From positions 3,957,501-4,021,500 of the forward strand of contig NZ_CP029693.1 in the NCBI RefSeq assembly GCF_003228315.1: 64,000 bases of DNA, written 5' to 3'. Made by a program: the position numbers and the translations under genes. Of this stretch, positions 44,389-56,228 are shown in pieces (position 1 is the first letter of the stretch; the number at the start of each line of letters is the position of its first letter). The notes under the pieces are model-generated. The model was given only the letters and a program-made list of their open reading frames with translations, was not told the DNA's origin and made no database searches. Origin of the DNA: Pseudomonas putida. GTDB lineage: Bacteria > Pseudomonadota > Gammaproteobacteria > Pseudomonadales > Pseudomonadaceae.

Positions 44389-44514
44389 AAAAAAACCTTC
44401 TACTGATTAGTTTTTGAATTGATTTATTCGAATCAAGCTCAATTACGCTCATCTTAGATAAGAAATACCCGCCACCGAATGTAAATATTTCTCCAGTGAT
44501 TTTGGAGAACAATC

Positions 44515-44853
44515 ATGCCGCACCTGGAAGCCGTGAATACCTCGCCCACCCGCGCCGATGTCTGGAATGCCAGCAACGCGCACTGTCGCGTTCGTTATCA
44601 ATTGCTGGCCGATGCCGAACCCGACCTGCTGTGTCGCGCGCTCAACCTGTTCGCCTTGCAGTGCCTGACACCGGAGCAAGTGAACGTGCAAAGGCAGGCC
44701 GACACCCTCTGCATCGAGGTGGTGATCGACGGATTGAGCTGGCATCGCGCCCAAGTGATTGCGGAAAAATTGCGCAATCTGATCAGCGTCCTCTCGGTCG
44801 ATCTGCAAACCGCAGACGCCGCCTGGGTTGAAGCGGCTCAGGCTGCCGGCTGA
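44515..44853 (+). CDS. Small protein of unknown function beside the Lrp gene
   Basis: A cytoplasmic protein of 112 residues with no recognised domain. It has a central stretch typical of a two-layer alpha/beta (ACT-like) fold: RVRYQLLADAEPDLLCRALN, NLFALQCLTPEQVNVQRQAD and CIEVVIDGLSWHRAQVIAEK, which read like helix-strand alternation. The start follows TTTGGAGAACAATC. It is divergent from the Lrp gene and is probably its target. Function cannot be stated. Confidence 0.7.
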   Translation: MPHLEAVNTSPTRADVWNASNAHCRVRYQLLADAEPDLLCRALNLFALQCLTPEQVNVQRQADTLCIEVVIDGLSWHRAQVIAEKLRNLISVLSVDLQTADAAWVEAAQAAG

Positions 44854-44943
44854 AAAATATCGATATGGCTTCGTCGGGTAGTGGCCCAACGGTCTGTGAC
44901 GCCACGACTATCCTTTGCGCACTTGTGTTCAAAAGGAGCCCGC

Positions 44944-46728
44944 ATGTCCGTTCAACTCGCCTTTCAGGACCGCTGGCTGGATCTCAATGACGTACTGCGT
45001 GAACTGGTCGCCCAGGGCTACATCAGCCAGGACTCGGCCGAACACGCGCTCAATGCCCGTCGCCGTCACGCCAACCATGGCCAGATGCATCCCCTGGAGT
45101 TCATCGCCAGCCAACAACTGGACGACCTCAGCCGCCCCGGCAAACACCACGACCTGGAAAACCTGACCCTTTGGCTGTCCCAGCAGGCGGGCCAGCCTTA
45201 CCTGCGCATCGACCCGCTGAAAATCAACGTCGCGGCCGTCATGCCGCTGATGTCCTACGCCTTCGCGCAACGTCACAAGATTCTCGCGGTATCGATCGAC
45301 CGCGACGCCGTGACCGTGGCCAGCGCCCAGCCCTATGTCAGCAGTTGGGAAGCCGACCTGACCCACGTGCTGAAGTTGCCGATCAAGCGCGTGGTGGCCA
45401 ATCCGGTGGACATCCAGCGCTTCAGCGTTGAGTTTTTCCGCCTGGCCAAATCGGTTACCGGCGCCAGCAACGGCGAGCAGCCAATCAACACCTTGGGTAA
45501 TTTCGAACAATTGCTCAACCTGGGCGCCAGCGACCAGGAGCCGGACGCCAATGACGCGCACATCGTCAACATCGTCGACTGGCTGTTCCAGTACGCCTTT
45601 CAACAGCGCGCCAGCGATATCCACATCGAACCCCGGCGCGAACAGGGCACGGTGCGCTTTCGCATCGACGGCGTGCTGCACAACGTCTATCAATTCCCGC
45701 CGCAGGTGAGCATGGCCATCGTCAGCCGCCTGAAAACCCTGGGGCGGATGAACGTCGCGGAAAAACGCAAACCCCAGGACGGCCGGGTCAAGACCAAGAC
45801 ACCGGACGGCGGTGAAGTGGAGTTGCGGCTGTCGACCTTGCCCACGGCCTTCGGCGAAAAAATGGTCATGCGGATTTTCGACCCCGAGGTGCTGCTCAAG
45901 GATTTCGACCAGCTCGGGTTTTCCAACGACGACCTGCGCCGCTGGCAGGACATGACCCGCCAACCCAACGGCATCATCCTGGTCACCGGGCCGACCGGTT
46001 CCGGCAAGACCACCACGCTGTACACCACACTGAAAAAACTGGCGACGCCGGAGGTCAACCTCTGCACCATCGAAGACCCGATCGAAATGGTCGAGCCGGC
46101 GTTCAACCAGATGCAGGTCCAGCACAACATCGACCTGACCTTCGCCTCCGGGGTGCGCGCGCTGATGCGGCAAGACCCGGACATCATCATGATCGGCGAG
46201 ATCCGCGACCTGGAAACCGCCGAGATGGCGATCCAGGCCGCCCTCACCGGCCATCTGGTGCTGTCGACACTGCATACCAACGACGCGCCAAGCGCCATCA
46301 GCCGCCTGCTGGAACTGGGCGTGCCGCATTACCTGATCAAGGCCACGGTCCTTGGCGTCATGGCCCAGCGACTGGTGCGTACCTTGTGCCCGCACTGCAA
46401 GGCCCCGCAAACCCTGGGCGAAGAAGACTGGCAAAGCCTGACCCGACCCTGGCAGGCACCGCTGCCCACCAACGCGCAACGGGCCATCGGTTGCCTGGAG
46501 TGTCGCGACACCGGCTACCACGGCCGCGCCGGGGTGTACGAAATCATGCAATTGACCGATGGCGTGAAGGCCCTGATCAATCCCGACACCGATCTGCTGG
46601 CGGTGAGGCGCCAGGCGTTCAAGGAGGGCATGCGCAGCCTGCGACTGTCCGGCGCGCAAAAAGTGGCGGCCGGTTTGACCACGGTCGAAGAGGTGCTGCG
46701 GGTGACGCCGCAGAGCGAGCAGAAGTAG
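44944..46728 (+). CDS. GspE/PilB-type secretion ATPase, orphan
   Basis: A protein of 594 residues of the type II secretion/type IV pilus assembly ATPase family. Walker A is GPTGSGKTTT near residue 350, the Asp box is TIEDPIEM, the Walker B is DPDIIMIGEIRD, and the His box is LSTLHTNDAPSAISRLLELG. A zinc tetracysteine module (CPHC...CLEC) follows. The N-terminal part matches the GspE N-domain. No other secretion or pilus gene is in the window. An upstream in-frame extension is not supported; ATG 44944 follows AAAAGGAGCCCGC. Confidence 0.9.
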   Translation: MSVQLAFQDRWLDLNDVLRELVAQGYISQDSAEHALNARRRHANHGQMHPLEFIASQQLDDLSRPGKHHDLENLTLWLSQQAGQPYLRIDPLKINVAAVMPLMSYAFAQRHKILAVSIDRDAVTVASAQPYVSSWEADLTHVLKLPIKRVVANPVDIQRFSVEFFRLAKSVTGASNGEQPINTLGNFEQLLNLGASDQEPDANDAHIVNIVDWLFQYAFQQRASDIHIEPRREQGTVRFRIDGVLHNVYQFPPQVSMAIVSRLKTLGRMNVAEKRKPQDGRVKTKTPDGGEVELRLSTLPTAFGEKMVMRIFDPEVLLKDFDQLGFSNDDLRRWQDMTRQPNGIILVTGPTGSGKTTTLYTTLKKLATPEVNLCTIEDPIEMVEPAFNQMQVQHNIDLTFASGVRALMRQDPDIIMIGEIRDLETAEMAIQAALTGHLVLSTLHTNDAPSAISRLLELGVPHYLIKATVLGVMAQRLVRTLCPHCKAPQTLGEEDWQSLTRPWQAPLPTNAQRAIGCLECRDTGYHGRAGVYEIMQLTDGVKALINPDTDLLAVRRQAFKEGMRSLRLSGAQKVAAGLTTVEEVLRVTPQSEQK

Positions 46729-46799
46729 GCGCGGCCTGAGGGAACTCGGTCAGGGGCAGGCAATCCAAGGGCGTAGATCAAACAGTGGAGTCACCCATC

Positions 46800-47117
46800 A
46801 TGCGTTTCAAACTTGCTGTCGCCACCATCGCCCTCTTGTCCCTGCCAGTCGGCTCGGCGATGGCTGACAGCTTCTGGCGTAACGTCATTTCCTCCGGTGC
46901 AACCACCGGTTCGACCTACCTGACGTTCAAGGACCACAAGCTGATCATCGCCGCCCAGGACGATGCCAGCAGCTTCGTCGCCAGCGATGGCGGCATCCGC
47001 GGCCCGTACCTGGAAGCGGCGATGCAGAAAGTCCGCGCCGACAACCCGGGTCTGCAGGCTTCGGACATGGAATTGGCGAATGCGATTCTGGCGAAGAATG
47101 CCTTGGCTTCGGAATAA
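46800..47117 (+). CDS. DUF2388 periplasmic protein
   Basis: A protein of 105 residues with a signal peptide (MRFKLAVATIALLSLPVGSA, cleaved near AMA-DS). The mature part contains SFWRNVISSGATTGSTYLTF and KDHKLIIAAQDDASSFVASD, diagnostic of DUF2388 (a pseudomonad family of unknown role). The ribosome site GTGGAGTCACC precedes the ATG, and a terminator follows. Confidence 0.85.
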   Translation: MRFKLAVATIALLSLPVGSAMADSFWRNVISSGATTGSTYLTFKDHKLIIAAQDDASSFVASDGGIRGPYLEAAMQKVRADNPGLQASDMELANAILAKNALASE

Positions 47118-47133
47118 GCCTTTTGGCTGAACG

Positions 47134-47166
47134 AAAATGCCGCTCACATGAGCGGCATTTTTTATT
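47134..47166 (+). terminator. Rho-independent terminator of the DUF2388 gene
   Basis: AAAATGCCGCTC-ACAT-GAGCGGCATTTTTT, 17 bases after the stop. Confidence 0.9.
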
Positions 47167-47181
47167 GCCTCACTAAATCCC

Positions 47182-47273
47182 CTGTGGGAGCGAGCCTGCT
47201 CGCGAAGGCGGTTTAACATTCAACAGATTTGTTGACTGAACTGCCGCTTTCGCGAGCAGGCTCGCTCCCACAG
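47182..47273. repeat. Paired REP element
   Basis: Inverted GGGAGCGAGCCTGCTCGCGA units lie between the convergent DUF2388 and gcvP genes. The arms use TGTGGGAG instead of TGTAGGAG on both sides. Confidence 0.9.
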
Positions 47274-47295
47274 TTGTTTTGTGCCGCCTGGAAGA

Positions 47296-50169
<2,874 letters not shown>

Positions 50170-50323
50170 GACGGGCTCTCTCTTGTCTGGCGCTCTGCGT
50201 CGATGTGGCACGGTCAATCCAGCATAGCAGCCGGTATTCGCGTCGATGACGTGGCGCGGCCGGACAATCCGGATCATCATGTGCGGCGCTTACCTATTGT
50301 CCGATGATCAGGTATCAACATTT

Positions 50324-51466
50324 ATGAGCCAGTTGCCTTTCCTGCCCTTCTCCAAACCCACCATCGATGAAGCCACCATTGCGGCGGTCGGCGACGTATT
50401 GCGTTCAGGCTGGATTACCAGCGGCCCCAAGGTTCAGGCCTTTGAAGCGCAACTCTCGGAGTATTTTGGCGGACGCCCGGTGCGCACGTTCAACTCCGGC
50501 ACCTGCACCATGGAAATCGCCCTGCGCATTGCCGGCATCGGCCCGGGGGACGAAGTGATCACCACGCCGATTTCCTGGGTGGCCACCGCCAACGTCATTC
50601 TGGAAGTCGGCGCCACGCCCGTGTTTGCCGACATCGACCCGGTGACCCGAAACATCGATCTGGACCGACTGGAAGCGGCGATTACCCCGCGCACCAAGGC
50701 CATCATCCCGGTGTATCTCGCCGGATTGCCCGTGGACATGACGCGGTTGTACGCCCTGGCGCAAAAACACGGCCTGCGGATCATCGAAGATGCGGCCCAG
50801 GCACTGGGTTCCAGCTGGAACGGCCAGCGCATTGGCTCGACCGGCGACTTCGTGTCCTTCAGTTTCCAGGCGAACAAAAACGTCACCTCTTCCGAGGGCG
50901 GTTGCCTGGTGCTCAATACACCCGAAGAAGTGCGATTGGCAGAGAAATACCGGCTGCAGGGCGTTACCCGCAGCGGCTTCGACGGCCTGGATGTCGACGT
51001 GCTGGGTGGCAAATTCAACATGACCGATGTCGCCGCGGCCATTGGCCTGGGGCAATTTGCCCACATCGAAGCGATCACCGCTCATCGCCGTGACCTGGCC
51101 CGGCACTACTTCGCCTGCTTTGGCGAGGACTTTGAGGCGCAGTACGGCGCTCAGCTGCCGCCAGCTGACTTCGAGAACAGCAACTGGCACTTGTTCCAGC
51201 TGGTATTGCCGGAGCGTACGGATGGCAAACCGGCGCGGGCGACCTTCATGGAGCAGATGCAGGCATTGGGTGTCGGGATCGGCTATCACTACCCGCCGAT
51301 TCATCTGTTGAGCCTTTACCGCGAGCGCGGGTTCAAGGAGGGGATGTTCCCGGTCGCCGAGCGGGTCGGACGGCTGATTGTCTCGTTGCCGATGTTCACG
51401 GCGATGAGCAAGGCGGATGTCGAGCGTTCGGTGGCGGCCGTGAAGGCGGTTTTGCGCGACGCCTGA
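50324..51466 (+). CDS. DegT/DnrJ/EryC1/StrS aminotransferase (ArnB-like)
   Basis: A PLP-dependent sugar aminotransferase of 380 residues. It closely follows ArnB over its length: FLPFSKPTIDEATIAAVGDV, RSGWITSGPKVQAFEAQL, GDEVITTPISWVATANVILE, IEDAAQALGSSWNGQRIG, and the PLP lysine in FQANKNVTSSEGG. No other sugar or lipid-A gene is nearby, so the UDP-Ara4N role of ArnB cannot be assumed. It is divergent from gcvP and convergent with gcvH, inserted in the gcv locus. Confidence 0.85.
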   Translation: MSQLPFLPFSKPTIDEATIAAVGDVLRSGWITSGPKVQAFEAQLSEYFGGRPVRTFNSGTCTMEIALRIAGIGPGDEVITTPISWVATANVILEVGATPVFADIDPVTRNIDLDRLEAAITPRTKAIIPVYLAGLPVDMTRLYALAQKHGLRIIEDAAQALGSSWNGQRIGSTGDFVSFSFQANKNVTSSEGGCLVLNTPEEVRLAEKYRLQGVTRSGFDGLDVDVLGGKFNMTDVAAAIGLGQFAHIEAITAHRRDLARHYFACFGEDFEAQYGAQLPPADFENSNWHLFQLVLPERTDGKPARATFMEQMQALGVGIGYHYPPIHLLSLYRERGFKEGMFPVAERVGRLIVSLPMFTAMSKADVERSVAAVKAVLRDA

Positions 51467-51475
51467 GCCAGCAAT

Positions 51476-51504
51476 GAAAAAGCCCCGAAGGATCGGGGCT
51501 TTGG
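51476..51504. terminator. Bidirectional terminator between the aminotransferase and gcvH
   Basis: AAAAAGCCCCGA-AGGA-TCGGGGCTTT with A and T runs on either side, located between two convergent genes; the better T-run is on the minus strand, for gcvTH. Confidence 0.88.
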
Positions 51505-51519
51505 AGTGTCGCTCAACGA

Positions 51520-51903
51520 TTACTCGCCGATGGCAGCCTTGTAACCGGCCGCATCCAGCAGCTTGTCCAGCTCAGCGGTGTTGCTTGGCTTGAGCTTGAA
51601 GATCCAGGCGCCGTAAGGCTCGGAGTTCAGCAACTCAGGCGATGCGCTCAGTTCTTCGTTGATCGCGATCACTTCACCGGAAACCGGGGAATAGATGTCG
51701 GATGCCGCTTTAACCGACTCCACCACACCGGATTGATCACCGGCCGCGAAGACTTTTCCTACTTCGGTCAACTCGACGAACACCACATCGCCCAGCGCTT
51801 CCTGTGCGTGATCGCTGATGCCCACGGTAACGGTGCCGTCGGCTTCCAGGCGTGCCCATTCGTGACTTTCGGCAAAACGCAGGTCGGCAGGGATATCGCT
51901 CAT
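51520..51903 (-). CDS. gcvH: Glycine cleavage H-protein
   Basis: H-protein of 127 residues, the lipoyl carrier of glycine cleavage. The lipoylated lysine is Lys65 in GVVESVKAASDIYSPVSGEV. It starts 49 bases after gcvT, so the two are an operon (gcvT-gcvH). Length and sequence are standard. Confidence 0.96.
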   Translation of the reverse strand: MSDIPADLRFAESHEWARLEADGTVTVGISDHAQEALGDVVFVELTEVGKVFAAGDQSGVVESVKAASDIYSPVSGEVIAINEELSASPELLNSEPYGAWIFKLKPSNTAELDKLLDAAGYKAAIGE

Positions 51904-51952
51904 GTTCTGTGTCCTCAGGAAAATGGTCGGCGGACAAGGCCCGCCAGAAAGA

Positions 51953-53035
51953 TTAGATCAGGGTTTTGCCATGGCGGACGAAGGTCGGTTTGACCACTCG
52001 GACCGGGTACCACTTGCCACGGATTTCCACTTCCGCGCGGTCGGCAGTTGCCATCGGCACGCGCGCCAGCGCAATCGACTTGCTAAGCGTAGGAGAGAAA
52101 CTACCACTGGTGATCTCCCCTTCGCCAACATCAGCGATACGGACCACTTGATGAGCACGCAAAACCCCGCGCTCCTCAAGGACCAGACCGACCAGTTTGT
52201 GCTGTACGCCACCGCTCTGTTCGGCTTCCAGCGCGGTGCGCCCGATGAACTGGCGAGTGGCGGGCTCCCAGGCGATGCTCCAGGCCATGTTGGAGACCAG
52301 CGGTGACACCTGCAGCTCGATGTCCTGGCCGTACAGGTTCATGCCGGCCTCAACCCGCAGGGTATCCCGCGCGCCAAGGCCGATCGGGGAAATGCCCGCG
52401 CCCACCAGATCGTTGAAGAATCCCGGCGCCTGATCGGCCGGTAGGATGATTTCCAGGCCGTCTTCCCCGGTATAACCGGTGCGTGCGAAGAACCAGTCGC
52501 CGTCAGGCAGGCCTTCGAAGGGCTTGAGCAGCTGGATCAGATTGCCCCGGCACTGATTGACCAGTTCGGCGACTTTCTGTCGGGCGTGGGGGCCTTGAAT
52601 GGCCAGCATCGCCAGCTCGGAGCGTTCGTTGAGCCGCACATCGAAGCCGGCGAGATGGGCCTGCATCCACGCCATGTCCTGATCGCGGGTGGAGGCGTTG
52701 ACCACCAGACGATAACCCTCGTCCAGGCGGTAGACGATCATGTCGTCGACGATGCCGCCCTGCTCGTTGAGCATGGTGCTGTACAAGGCGCGGCCGGGGC
52801 TGTGCAGGCGCTCGACGTCATTGGCCAGCAGGTGCTGCAGCCAGGCCTTGGCCTGGGGGCCATCGACGTCGATCACGGTCATGTGGGATACATCGAAAAC
52901 ACCGCAGTCGCGGCGCACCGCATGGTGTTCCTCGACCTGCGATCCGTAGTGCAGGGGCATATCCCAACCGCCAAAATCGACCATCTTCGCGCCGAGGGCG
53001 AGATGAAGGTCATACAGAGGCGTACGCTGTCCCAT
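51953..53035 (-). CDS. gcvT: Glycine cleavage T-protein (aminomethyltransferase)
   Basis: T-protein of 360 residues. It transfers the aminomethyl carbon to tetrahydrofolate and releases ammonia. Landmarks are MVDFGGWDMPLHYGSQVEEH, DVSHMTVIDVDGPQAKAWLQ, ARTGYTGEDGLEIILPADQ and ARDTLRVEAGMNLYGQD. It is the first gene of gcvTH. The start follows CGGAAGGAGAAACCC. No glycine-riboswitch-like tandem fold was recognised upstream. Confidence 0.95.
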   Translation of the reverse strand: MGQRTPLYDLHLALGAKMVDFGGWDMPLHYGSQVEEHHAVRRDCGVFDVSHMTVIDVDGPQAKAWLQHLLANDVERLHSPGRALYSTMLNEQGGIVDDMIVYRLDEGYRLVVNASTRDQDMAWMQAHLAGFDVRLNERSELAMLAIQGPHARQKVAELVNQCRGNLIQLLKPFEGLPDGDWFFARTGYTGEDGLEIILPADQAPGFFNDLVGAGISPIGLGARDTLRVEAGMNLYGQDIELQVSPLVSNMAWSIAWEPATRQFIGRTALEAEQSGGVQHKLVGLVLEERGVLRAHQVVRIADVGEGEITSGSFSPTLSKSIALARVPMATADRAEVEIRGKWYPVRVVKPTFVRHGKTLI

Positions 53036-53191
53036 GGGTTTCTCCTTCCGGGCGTGGCGAAGGTGCGGGCGAGAAATCTATCGAGTAAAAGCCTTGAGTC
53101 AAAAGGCTTGCAGCCGATTTCTACTACTTTTTCTGTCAGACGGACCGCACCGAATGCCGCGCATTGTAGCCGCAAGGTGTAGGACTGGCAC

Positions 53192-54808
53192 CTAGCTGTT
53201 TTGATGTGCTGAACGTCGGATCAATCCGATGACCGGTAACAGCCCGACCAGGACCAGGGTCAGTGCCGGCAAAGAGGCCCTCGCCCACTCTCCCTCACTG
53301 GTCATTTCGAAGATCCGCACCGCCAGCGTATCCCAGCCAAACGGGCGCATCAGGAGGGTCGCGGGCATTTCCTTGAGCACGTCGACAAACACCAGCAACG
53401 CGGCGCTCAACGAGCCCGGCAGCAACAGCGGAAGATACACTTTGAAAAACAGTCGCGGCCCACTGACACCCAGGCTACGTGCCGCTTCGGGCAAAGAAGG
53501 CCGTATACGCGCCAGACTGCTTTCCAGCGGCCCGTATGCCACGGCGACAAAGCGCACCAGATAAGCCAGTAGCAACGCCGAAAGACTGCCCAGGAGCAAT
53601 GGCTTACCGGCACCACCGAACCAGCCGGAAAGCGGAATCACCAGTTCGCGATCCAGATAACTGAACGCGAGCATGATCGACACCGCCAGCACCGAACCGG
53701 GCAAGGCGTAACCAAGATTCGCCAGACTGACTCCGGCACGGATTCCCGGGGTCGGCGCCAGTCGCCGGGCGAATGCCAGAATGAGGGCGACACTGACGGT
53801 GATCAACGCCGCCATCGCGCCAAGATAGAGCGTGTGAACGATCAGGCCGGTGTATCGCTCATCCAGGTCGAAGCGCCCGCGCTGCCAGAACCACGCCAGC
53901 AATTGCAGCATTGGAATGACGAAAGCACAGGCGAACACCAGACCGCACCAGGTCGTGGCCAGCAACGCCTTGATGCCCCGCAGGTGATAGAGCGCCTTGA
54001 CCCGAGGACGCTCGTTACTCGCCCGATTGGCACCCCGGGCGCGACGCTCGCCGTACAGCACCAGCATCACCACCAACAGCAACAGGCTAGCCAGTTGCGC
54101 GGCGGTGGAGAGGCTGAAGAAGCCGTACCAGGTCTTGTAGATCGCCGTGGTGAAGGTGTCGAAGTTGAACACCGATACCGCACCGAAATCCGCCAGGGTC
54201 TCCATCAACGCCAACGCCACGCCAGCGCCAATGGCGGGCCGCGCCATCGGCATCGCCACCCGCCAGAACGCTTGCCAGGGTGACTGCCCCAGCACCCGCG
54301 CCGCTTCCATCAGGCCCTTGCCCTGGGCCAGGAAAGCGGTGCGCGCCAACAGGTAAACGTAGGGATAGAACACCAGCACCAGAACCAGGATCACCCCGCC
54401 CGTGGAGCGCACTCGCGGCAGGCGCAGGCCAGTGCCGAACCATTCGCGCAGCAGGGTTTGCACGGGGCCGGCAAAATCCAGCAGGCCGACGAAAACGAAG
54501 GCCAGCACATAGGCAGGAATCGCGAAGGGCAACATCAGCGCCCAGTCCAGCCAGCGCCGGCCGGGAAATTCGCAGAGACTGGTGAGCCACGCCAGGCTGA
54601 CCCCGAGAACCGTCACGCCGACGCCGACGCCGAGCACCAGCGTCAGGGTGTTGCCCAGCAGGCGCGGCATCTGCGTCTCCCACAGGTGGGACCAGATCTG
54701 TTGGTCGATCGATTGCCAGGACAGCAGCAGGACACTCAGGGGCAGCAGGACCAGCGCAGCGATGGCGAAGACCAGGGGATACCAGCGGCGTTGGGCGGGG
54801 TGGGCCAA
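53192..54808 (-). CDS. Iron(III) ABC transporter permease (FbpB type)
   Basis: An inner-membrane protein of 538 residues with two fused permease halves (about twelve helices), the usual layout of FbpB/SfuB ferric permeases; EAA-type loops are MEAARVLGQSPWQAFWRVAM and PEAARSLGVSGPRLFFKVYL. The start appears to be TTG: no ATG occurs for 43 codons and the first helix (YPLVFAIAALVLLPLSVLLL) must be included. It follows the iron-binding gene with a terminator and a REP pair between. No ATPase gene is adjacent. Confidence 0.85.
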   Translation of the reverse strand: MAHPAQRRWYPLVFAIAALVLLPLSVLLLSWQSIDQQIWSHLWETQMPRLLGNTLTLVLGVGVGVTVLGVSLAWLTSLCEFPGRRWLDWALMLPFAIPAYVLAFVFVGLLDFAGPVQTLLREWFGTGLRLPRVRSTGGVILVLVLVFYPYVYLLARTAFLAQGKGLMEAARVLGQSPWQAFWRVAMPMARPAIGAGVALALMETLADFGAVSVFNFDTFTTAIYKTWYGFFSLSTAAQLASLLLLVVMLVLYGERRARGANRASNERPRVKALYHLRGIKALLATTWCGLVFACAFVIPMLQLLAWFWQRGRFDLDERYTGLIVHTLYLGAMAALITVSVALILAFARRLAPTPGIRAGVSLANLGYALPGSVLAVSIMLAFSYLDRELVIPLSGWFGGAGKPLLLGSLSALLLAYLVRFVAVAYGPLESSLARIRPSLPEAARSLGVSGPRLFFKVYLPLLLPGSLSAALLVFVDVLKEMPATLLMRPFGWDTLAVRIFEMTSEGEWARASLPALTLVLVGLLPVIGLIRRSAHQNS

Positions 54809-54839
54809 GGACGAACTCTCTAACGGATGGGAGAAGCCC

Positions 54840-54941
54840 TTGTAGGAGCGAGCATGCTCGCGAAAAACGTCAACGATAACGCGGGGTGCCTGACGGCCAG
54901 CGGTGTCGTGTCGTTCATCGCGAGCATGCTCGCTCCTACAG
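54840..54941. repeat. Paired REP element, AGCATGCTCG variant with conserved spacer
   Basis: Arms GGAGCGAGCATGCTCGCGA (CATG instead of CCTG) on both sides flank the ~64-base conserved spacer (GTCAACGATAACGCGGGGTG) shared with the pairs at 14824, 20128 and 61105. It lies between the iron-binding and permease genes of one transporter. Confidence 0.9.
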
Positions 54942-54956
54942 GGTCAGTGGTGCGTT

Positions 54957-54993
54957 CACAAAAACAAAACGCCCCGCACAGGCGGGGCGAAGC
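54957..54993 (-). terminator. Terminator after the iron-binding gene
   Basis: GCCCCGCC-TGT-GCGGGGC followed on the minus strand by GTTTTGTTTTTG. It lies 13 bases after the stop of the binding-protein gene and likely reduces transcription into the permease gene. Confidence 0.8.
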
Positions 54994-55005
54994 ATATCGG
55001 GAGAC

Positions 55006-56010
55006 TCAGTTCCAGCCAGCCCGATCCATCATGCGAATCGCCTCCGCCTGGCGCTTGCCGGCGACTTCAACGGGCAGGGTGTCGGCGATGAACTCGCCCC
55101 AGGCGGCGACTTCGGCGGAGGGTTTCACGGTCGGGTTGGCAGGGAATTCCTGGTTGACGTCAGCGAAGATCTTTTGCGCCTCGGGCGTGGTCATCCACTC
55201 GATCAGGGCCTTGGCCGCTTCCGGATGCGGGGCGTGCTTGGTCAGGCCGATGCCCGACAGGTTCACGTGCACGCCACGATCGGCCTGGTTCGGCCAGAAC
55301 AGCTTCACCGGCAGGTCAGGTTTCTGCTGGTGCAGGCGACCGTAGTAGTAGGTGTTGACGATGCCGACATCGCACTGACCGGCATTGATCGCTTCCAGTA
55401 CCGCAACGTCATCGGAGAATACGTCGGTGGACAGGTTGCTGACCCAGCCCTTGAGGATCTTCTCGGTTTTCTCGGCACCGTGGGTTTCGATCATGGTGGC
55501 GGTCAGGGACTGGTTGTAGACCTTCTTGGCCGTGCGCAGGCACAGGCGACCTTCCCAGTTCTTGTCCGCCAGCGCTTCGTAGGTGGTCAGTTCGCCCGGC
55601 TTCACCCGGGCGGTGGAATAGGCGATGGTCCGCGCCCGCAGGCTGAGGCCGGTCCAGGCGTGGGAAGCGGCGCGGTATTGCAGCGGGATGTTGGCGTCGA
55701 TGGTTTTCGAGGTGAACGGCTGGAGGATGCCCATTTGTTCGGCTTGCCAGAGGTTGCCGGCATCAACCGTGAGCAGCAGGTCGGCGCTGGCGTTCTCGCC
55801 CTCGGCCTTGATCCGCTGCATCAGCGGTGCTTCCTTGTCGGTGATGAACTTCACCTTCACGCCAGTCTTGGCGGTATACGCATCGAAGACCGGCTTGATC
55901 AGCTCGTCGATTCGCGAGGAGTAGACCACCACCTCGTCGGCGGCCTGGGCGGTGGTGCTGCCGATCAGGGTCAGGGCGAGTGCGGTCAGTAGACGCTTCG
56001 GTGCCAACAT
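55006..56010 (-). CDS. Periplasmic ferric-iron-binding protein (FbpA/SfuA type)
   Basis: A binding protein of 334 residues with a signal peptide (MLAPKRLLTALALTLIGSTT, cleaved at AQA-AD). VVVYSSRIDELIKPVFDAYT is the usual start of the FbpA family; the iron-binding consecutive tyrosines appear in VGIVNTYYYGRL. It delivers Fe(III) to the permease encoded next. The start follows GAGACCGCTCCC. The larger upstream frame has no family character. Confidence 0.88.
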   Translation of the reverse strand: MLAPKRLLTALALTLIGSTTAQAADEVVVYSSRIDELIKPVFDAYTAKTGVKVKFITDKEAPLMQRIKAEGENASADLLLTVDAGNLWQAEQMGILQPFTSKTIDANIPLQYRAASHAWTGLSLRARTIAYSTARVKPGELTTYEALADKNWEGRLCLRTAKKVYNQSLTATMIETHGAEKTEKILKGWVSNLSTDVFSDDVAVLEAINAGQCDVGIVNTYYYGRLHQQKPDLPVKLFWPNQADRGVHVNLSGIGLTKHAPHPEAAKALIEWMTTPEAQKIFADVNQEFPANPTVKPSAEVAAWGEFIADTLPVEVAGKRQAEAIRMMDRAGWN

Positions 56011-56138
56011 GGGAGCGGTCTCTCGATTGAAAAATGAGGCCAAATGATAAGGACTCACATTTACCATCTCAATCGAACAGTTCGCGGAGGAGTTACCAGA
56101 TGTTGCATGGTTTGAACGTGTGGTGGATGTGCCGACGC

Positions 56139-56204
56139 CATCGCGAGCAGGCTCGCTCCCACAGTTGTAAATATTCCAATGTGGGAGCGAGCCTGCTCGC
56201 GAAG
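56139..56204. repeat. Paired REP element, compact
   Basis: Outward-facing CATCGCGAGCAGGCTCGCTCC and GGGAGCGAGCCTGCTCGCGA units separated by only ~20 bases, the shortest pair in the window. It lies between the ubiquinone hydroxylase gene and the iron-binding gene. Confidence 0.88.
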
Positions 56205-56228
56205 AGGGCATCTGCCTCAATGAAAATC

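Noticed and set aside
44929..46659. A 576-codon open frame antisense to the secretion ATPase, and similar long antisense frames at 24836-26353 and 48661-50142
   Set aside because: All mirror strongly conserved genes on the other strand and have histidine/valine/glutamine-rich sequence typical of such shadows.
53036..53191. A glycine riboswitch upstream of gcvT
   Set aside because: The 156-base leader shows no tandem aptamer-like conserved segments; only a TACAAT box on the minus strand and a ribosome site are visible.
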